From NCBI GenBank assembly GCA_035532755.1, contig DATKQI010000197.1, forward strand, positions 1 to 8,594: a stretch of 8,594 nucleotides of DNA, written 5' to 3'. This DNA comes from DATKQI01 sp035532755 (lineage in GTDB: Bacteria > Pseudomonadota > Alphaproteobacteria > Acetobacterales > Acetobacteraceae). Every line of letters begins with the position of its first letter. Positions within the stretch are counted from its first letter, which is position 1. This document shows, piece after piece, positions 5,477 through 8,594 of the stretch. Under the pieces are notes generated by a model that saw only the letters and a program-made list of their open reading frames with translations, made no database searches and was not told the origin of the DNA. A program made the translations under genes and the position numbers.

Positions 5477-5501
5477 AACGCACACAGCGGACGATCGTTC
5501 C
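5477..5501 (-). promoter_or_regulatory. Putative EcfG (general stress response) promoter of the His/Ala-rich gene
   Basis: On the minus strand GGAAC (5501-5497), a 16-base spacer and CGTT (5480-5477) match the EcfG consensus exactly, with the same spacer as the site at 4323-4347; both continue as CGTTT. Transcription would start near 5470, giving a leader of about 30 bases that contains the GAGGAG ribosome site. It sits in the 78-base gap after the molybdoenzyme operon. Confidence 0.75.
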
Positions 5502-5518
5502 TGCGCGCCGCCGCCGCC

Positions 5519-7819
5519 TCAGCTCATCGCCGCCTTCACCCTGGCCGGGCGGAACGGGGTCTGGCGCAGGCGCACGCCGGTGGCATCGAACACCGCATTG
5601 CCGATCACCGCGGCGGTGGGGCAGGTGGATGGCTCGCCCGCGCCGTAGGAGGGGTATTCCGGCACGTTGTTGACCAGCACGATGTCGATCCTGTCCGGGA
5701 TCTCCTCGAAGCGCAGGATCGGGTAGCCCTGCCAGTCCCGGCTTGTCACGTGCGCGGTGTCGAACGTCACTTCCTCGTGCAGGGTGCGGCTGAGGGACTG
5801 GATCACGTTGCCCTCGATCTGGTTGCGCAGCCCGTCGGGGTTCACCACCAGCCCGCAATCATGCGCCACCACCACGCGCCCCACCTTGATCTGCCCGCTG
5901 GCGCGATCCACCGTCACGTCGGCGATCGTCGCCACGCGCACATCGTCCCGGTTCACCCAGGCGATGCCGCGGCCGTGGGCGGGGCCGCCGCCGGCGGTGG
6001 CCTTGGCGGGGGAGGGCCGGCTGTCCCACCCGTATGCCTCGGCGGCGGCGCGCAGAACGGCGATCGCGCGCGGGTCCTTCAGGTGTTTCAGGCGGAAGGC
6101 CAGCGGGTCCTGCCCGGAAGCCGCCGCCATCTCGTCGATGAAGGATTCCATCGCGAACGTCGTCTCGAACTGCGCGGGCGAGCGCAGCCACGCGGTCAGC
6201 AGCCCCACACGCCCCACGCCGTGGCAGGCCACATCGGCATTGGGGAATTTGTAGGCATAGCCGATGGCCGCGCGCCCCTGGCCGGTGGAGCCGGTGATGG
6301 CGGGCTTGCCGATCAGCTCCGCCGCGATCAGGTGGGTATCCCCGGTGGTGGGCACCCACATGTGATGCTGCCACACGCTCACGTGGCCATCCGCGTCCAG
6401 CCCGCCCACGAGGTCCTGCACGATGGCCGGGCCTTTCGGCTCCCACCCATGCTCGTCCCAGCGCATCCATTGCACGCGCACCGGGCGGCCGACGGCCCGG
6501 GACATGATCGCCGCATCGGGGATCACGTGTTCGAGCCCGTTGCGGCCGTAGGCGCCCGAGGCCTCGAACCAGCGCAGCTCGATCCGCTCCGCCGGCATGC
6601 CCAGCAGCTTCGCCATGTCCCGCCGCATCTGGTGCGGCATCTGCGTGCCGGCCCAGAAGATCGCGCTGTCTTTCCGCACATCGGCGATGGCGCAGGAGGG
6701 GCCGATGGAGCCGTGCATCTGGAACGGGGTCTTGTAGGTCGCTTTCAGCGTTTTCGCCGCCCCCGGCAGCGCGAGCGCGACCGAGCCGTCGTCGGCCACC
6801 GTTGTGTTGGTGCCGGGCGTGGCGCGCACCGCATCCCAGATCTTGTCCATCGGCGGCAGGCCGTTCCAGGCGGACCATTTGGCCCCCCCGGCGGTGGGGC
6901 CCGCGGGATCGAGCGTGGAGCCGAGCTTCGCCGCCGCCTGGATCGCGCCCCACTCGGTCTTCGCCACCACGCCCAGGAAATTGTCCTGCCGGACGATCCG
7001 CACGAAGCCCGGAATGTCCTTCAGGCCGGTTTCGTCCACGCTCAGCAGCTTCGCGCCCACGCCGTAGGGGCGCACCACGCGCCCGTGCAGCATGCCCTTC
7101 ACCCGCACGTCCTGGATGTAGCTGAACCGCGCGGTGATCTTGCCCGGGATGTCCTTGCGCGCCACCGACTGGCCGACGATCGTGTAGGTGGACGGGTTCT
7201 TGATCTTCGCCGTGGGCGCGACCTTCATGGCGAAGCGCGTGCCGCTCGCGCCGATCTCCATGTCCAGCCGCTTGCCGCCCACGAGTTCGCCGTAGGTGAT
7301 GGAGCGGCCGGGATAGCCGATGACCGAGATCGTGCCTTTCGCCGCCACGAGCTGGCTGGCCGGCGCCTTGAAATGCGCCGCCGCGAGATCGAGCAGCGCG
7401 GCCCGCCCGGCCGCCGCCGCGTGGCGGATCTGCGGGCCGGCGTAGCGGATCGTCATGCTGCCGTAGGTCGGCCCCTGGTCCACGGTTTCCGAGGTGGTGC
7501 CCATCGTCACGGCGAGCCGGTCCACCGGGAAATCCAGCTCCTCGGCGGCGATCTGGGCGAGCGCGGTTTCCGTGCCCGTGCCCACCTCCACCTTGCCGGT
7601 GAACAGGGTTGCCGTGTTGTCCGGATGCACGGCGAGCCAGGCGTAGAGCCGGCCCGCGGGCGGCGGCGGGATGGGGGTGGATGCGGTTTCGGTGGCCGCC
7701 TGCGCCCCGGCGGGGCCGAACAGGCGGAAGGCGATGAACAGCCCGCCGGAGGCCTTCAGAAGCCCGCGGCGGCTGAGCGAGGGGGTGCCCACGGGGGCGT
7801 TTGGCGCGATCATGTTCAT
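5519..7819 (-). CDS. Molybdopterin-binding subunit of a xanthine dehydrogenase-family hydroxylase (IorB-like), Tat-exported
   Basis: A 766-residue large subunit of a molybdenum hydroxylase. It opens with a twin-arginine signal (SRRGLLK, Arg17-Arg18; hydrophobic stretch to about 34; cleavage likely near AQA, 39-41), so the enzyme is expected in the periplasm. Residues about 56-200 are the IorB-type N-terminal part (GKVEVGTGTETALAQIAAEEL, 75-95, in two pieces). An a/b hammerhead domain follows at about 208-300, then molybdopterin-binding domains to about 755. The end carries YGAGEPS with Glu729, the expected catalytic base. Around 369-376 it has HGSIGPSC where many relatives have H-x-x-M-E-P, a variant I associate with nicotinate dehydrogenase- and IorB-like enzymes. 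It begins five bases after the [2Fe-2S] subunit's stop, with AGGAGG overlapping that gene's end. Substrate unknown: aldehyde or N-heterocycle are both possible. No cytochrome c domain or gene is adjacent. Confidence 0.92.
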   Translation of the reverse strand: MNMIAPNAPVGTPSLSRRGLLKASGGLFIAFRLFGPAGAQAATETASTPIPPPPAGRLYAWLAVHPDNTATLFTGKVEVGTGTETALAQIAAEELDFPVDRLAVTMGTTSETVDQGPTYGSMTIRYAGPQIRHAAAAGRAALLDLAAAHFKAPASQLVAAKGTISVIGYPGRSITYGELVGGKRLDMEIGASGTRFAMKVAPTAKIKNPSTYTIVGQSVARKDIPGKITARFSYIQDVRVKGMLHGRVVRPYGVGAKLLSVDETGLKDIPGFVRIVRQDNFLGVVAKTEWGAIQAAAKLGSTLDPAGPTAGGAKWSAWNGLPPMDKIWDAVRATPGTNTTVADDGSVALALPGAAKTLKATYKTPFQMHGSIGPSCAIADVRKDSAIFWAGTQMPHQMRRDMAKLLGMPAERIELRWFEASGAYGRNGLEHVIPDAAIMSRAVGRPVRVQWMRWDEHGWEPKGPAIVQDLVGGLDADGHVSVWQHHMWVPTTGDTHLIAAELIGKPAITGSTGQGRAAIGYAYKFPNADVACHGVGRVGLLTAWLRSPAQFETTFAMESFIDEMAAASGQDPLAFRLKHLKDPRAIAVLRAAAEAYGWDSRPSPAKATAGGGPAHGRGIAWVNRDDVRVATIADVTVDRASGQIKVGRVVVAHDCGLVVNPDGLRNQIEGNVIQSLSRTLHEEVTFDTAHVTSRDWQGYPILRFEEIPDRIDIVLVNNVPEYPSYGAGEPSTCPTAAVIGNAVFDATGVRLRQTPFRPARVKAAMS

Positions 7820-7823
7820 GGCC

Positions 7824-8291
7824 CTAACCCTCCTGCTTCGCCGCGCGCTCGATCGCGCGGACGATCCGCATGTGCGTGCCGCACCGGCACAGATGGCCGT
7901 TCAGCGCCTGCTTGATGTCGTCCCGGCTCGGGTGGGGCTTGCTGCCCAGCAGGGCCGCCGCGCTGATGATCATGCCGTTGATGCAGTAGCCGCACTGGGC
8001 CGCCTGCTCCTCGATGAACGCCTTTTGCAGCTTGTGGGGATGTTCGGGCGTGCCGAGCCCCTCCAGCGTGACGATCTTGTGGCCGGCGGCGGCGGAGGCG
8101 GGGGTGATGCAGGACCGGATGGACTGCCCATCCAGCAGCACCGAACACGCGCCGCATTCGGCGAGCCCGCAGCCGAACTTCGGCCCGCGCAGGCGCAGGT
8201 TGTCGCGCAGCGCATACAGCAACATGCTGTCCGCCTCGGCCTCGACCGTCTGGTCCTGGCCGTTCACGTTGAGTGTCATTTTTTGGGGCAT
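7824..8291 (-). CDS. [2Fe-2S] subunit of a xanthine dehydrogenase-family hydroxylase (IorA-like)
   Basis: A 155-residue small subunit that passes electrons from the molybdenum centre to an outside acceptor. The N-terminal plant-ferredoxin-like cluster uses Cys41, Cys46, Cys49 and Cys61 (GCGLAECGACSVLLDG). The C-terminal cluster uses Cys100, Cys103, Cys135 and Cys137 (QCGYCINGM and HLCRCGTH). All eight ligands are present and the length is normal for the family. The start ATG at 8291 is chosen for AAGGAG six bases upstream; the longer open frame reaching 8558 runs through a repeat and has no ribosome site. It has no signal peptide of its own, so it probably crosses the membrane bound to the Tat-exported large subunit. 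It is the first gene of the two-gene operon, four bases before the large subunit. Confidence 0.94.
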   Translation of the reverse strand: MPQKMTLNVNGQDQTVEAEADSMLLYALRDNLRLRGPKFGCGLAECGACSVLLDGQSIRSCITPASAAAGHKIVTLEGLGTPEHPHKLQKAFIEEQAAQCGYCINGMIISAAALLGSKPHPSRDDIKQALNGHLCRCGTHMRIVRAIERAAKQEG

Positions 8292-8578
8292 GCGAGGCTC
8301 CTTGCCGAGCGTGTGCTCATGCAGTCCACCGATCGGGATGCCGGGGGAGCCTAGTCCCGCGGGGGGCGGGGGAGCAACCTGGAGTTGGTGTTCGCGGGGG
8401 GGCATCGCCGGCGTGCCCCGCCTCTCCCCGTCATGCCGGCGCAGGCCCTCCAGGCGTGGGGCGCGGGCGGATCGGCGGGGAGCCCTGGACCCCGGCTTTC
8501 GTGTTTTATCTCGGCTGATTGTGTAGAGTTGCCTGGTATTGCGGCCGGTTTGGCCCATCTCGCCAAGCGAGGATACCC
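8292..8578. promoter_or_regulatory. Divergent intergenic region upstream of the molybdoenzyme operon
   Basis: This region must hold the operon promoter (leftward) and probably one for the rightward gene beginning at 8579. I cannot fix either. A weak minus-strand candidate is TTGCTC followed at 16 bases by ACTAGG around 8350-8380. It also holds the degenerate repeat copy E and an unusual G-rich stretch (about 8341-8400). No small gene is credible here. Confidence 0.35.
8430..8501 (-). repeat. Composite palindromic intergenic repeat, copy E (inverted, degenerate)
   Basis: This copy is in the opposite orientation to A-D. GTCATGCCGGCGCAGGCC at its left matches the right arm of the family read backwards, but the closing half of that hairpin is mutated (GCCCTCC). 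At its right, CCTGGACCCCGGCTTTCG matches the left arm read backwards and then breaks off. It is the only copy in a divergent (promoter) gap. Confidence 0.6.
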
Positions 8579-8594
8579 ATGCAGCTGAACTTGC
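8579..8594 (+). CDS. Probable start of a rightward gene (cut by window edge)
   Basis: ATG at 8579-8581 follows GAGGA at 8569-8573 with five bases between, a good ribosome-binding arrangement. Only five residues (MQLNL) are visible, so no family can be named; short-chain dehydrogenases often begin in this way, but that is only a hint. Confidence 0.4.

Noticed and set aside
5270..7915. An 881-codon open frame on the plus strand opposite the molybdoenzyme genes
   Set aside because: It is the antisense shadow of the IorB-like and small His/Ala-rich genes in GC-rich DNA; its product is full of Arg, His, Gly and Pro with no recognisable domain.
8292..8558. N-terminal extension of the [2Fe-2S] subunit
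   Set aside because: The extension runs through repeat copy E, is rich in Arg and Pro, and has no ribosome site, whereas the ATG at 8291 has AAGGAG at ideal distance.

Overview
The window is very GC-rich (roughly two thirds G+C by eye) and reads as an alphaproteobacterial chromosome segment. The evidence is an HWE-family sensor histidine kinase, two promoter-like sites of the EcfG general-stress type (GGAAC-N16-CGTT), and dispersed palindromic repeats of a type common in this class. The Tat-exported isoquinoline-oxidoreductase-like molybdoenzyme and the RTX-like repeat protein would fit Acetobacteraceae, but this family-level placement is an inference.

Layout, left to right. (1) 5-277 (+): a MoaD/ThiS-like ubiquitin-fold protein ending in Gly-Gly. 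(2) 380-934 (-): a secreted DUF3617 protein, convergent with the first gene. (3) 1157-2413 (-): a Gly/Asn/Ser-rich, cysteine-free RTX-like beta-roll protein that probably leaves by type I secretion. (4) 2617-4119 (-): a soluble kinase with two PAS domains and an HWE catalytic core. (5) 4420-4803 (+): a PRC-barrel protein, divergent from the kinase. (6) 5240-5440 (-): a 66-residue His/Ala-rich protein, convergent with the PRC-barrel gene. Its 3' region folds into three back-to-back hairpins, the last of which is an intrinsic terminator. (7) 5519-7819 and 7824-8291 (-): a two-gene operon for a molybdenum hydroxylase, with the [2Fe-2S] subunit first and the Tat-exported molybdopterin subunit second. 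(8) 8579 to the window end (+): the probable start of another gene.

Five copies of one composite palindromic repeat lie between genes, at about 297-376, 1027-1126, 4873-4972, 5020-5118 and 8430-8501. The fifth is inverted and degenerate. Compensatory base changes in the stem show that the hairpin itself is conserved.

The most interesting region is 2617-5501. The PRC-barrel gene and the His/Ala-rich gene each have a perfect GGAAC-N16-CGTT site at a suitable distance from the start codon. I found no other such site in the window. Next to them is an HWE kinase, the kinase class that feeds the PhyR-NepR-EcfG general stress response. I propose that this is a small stress-response island with a candidate 3'-UTR-derived small RNA.
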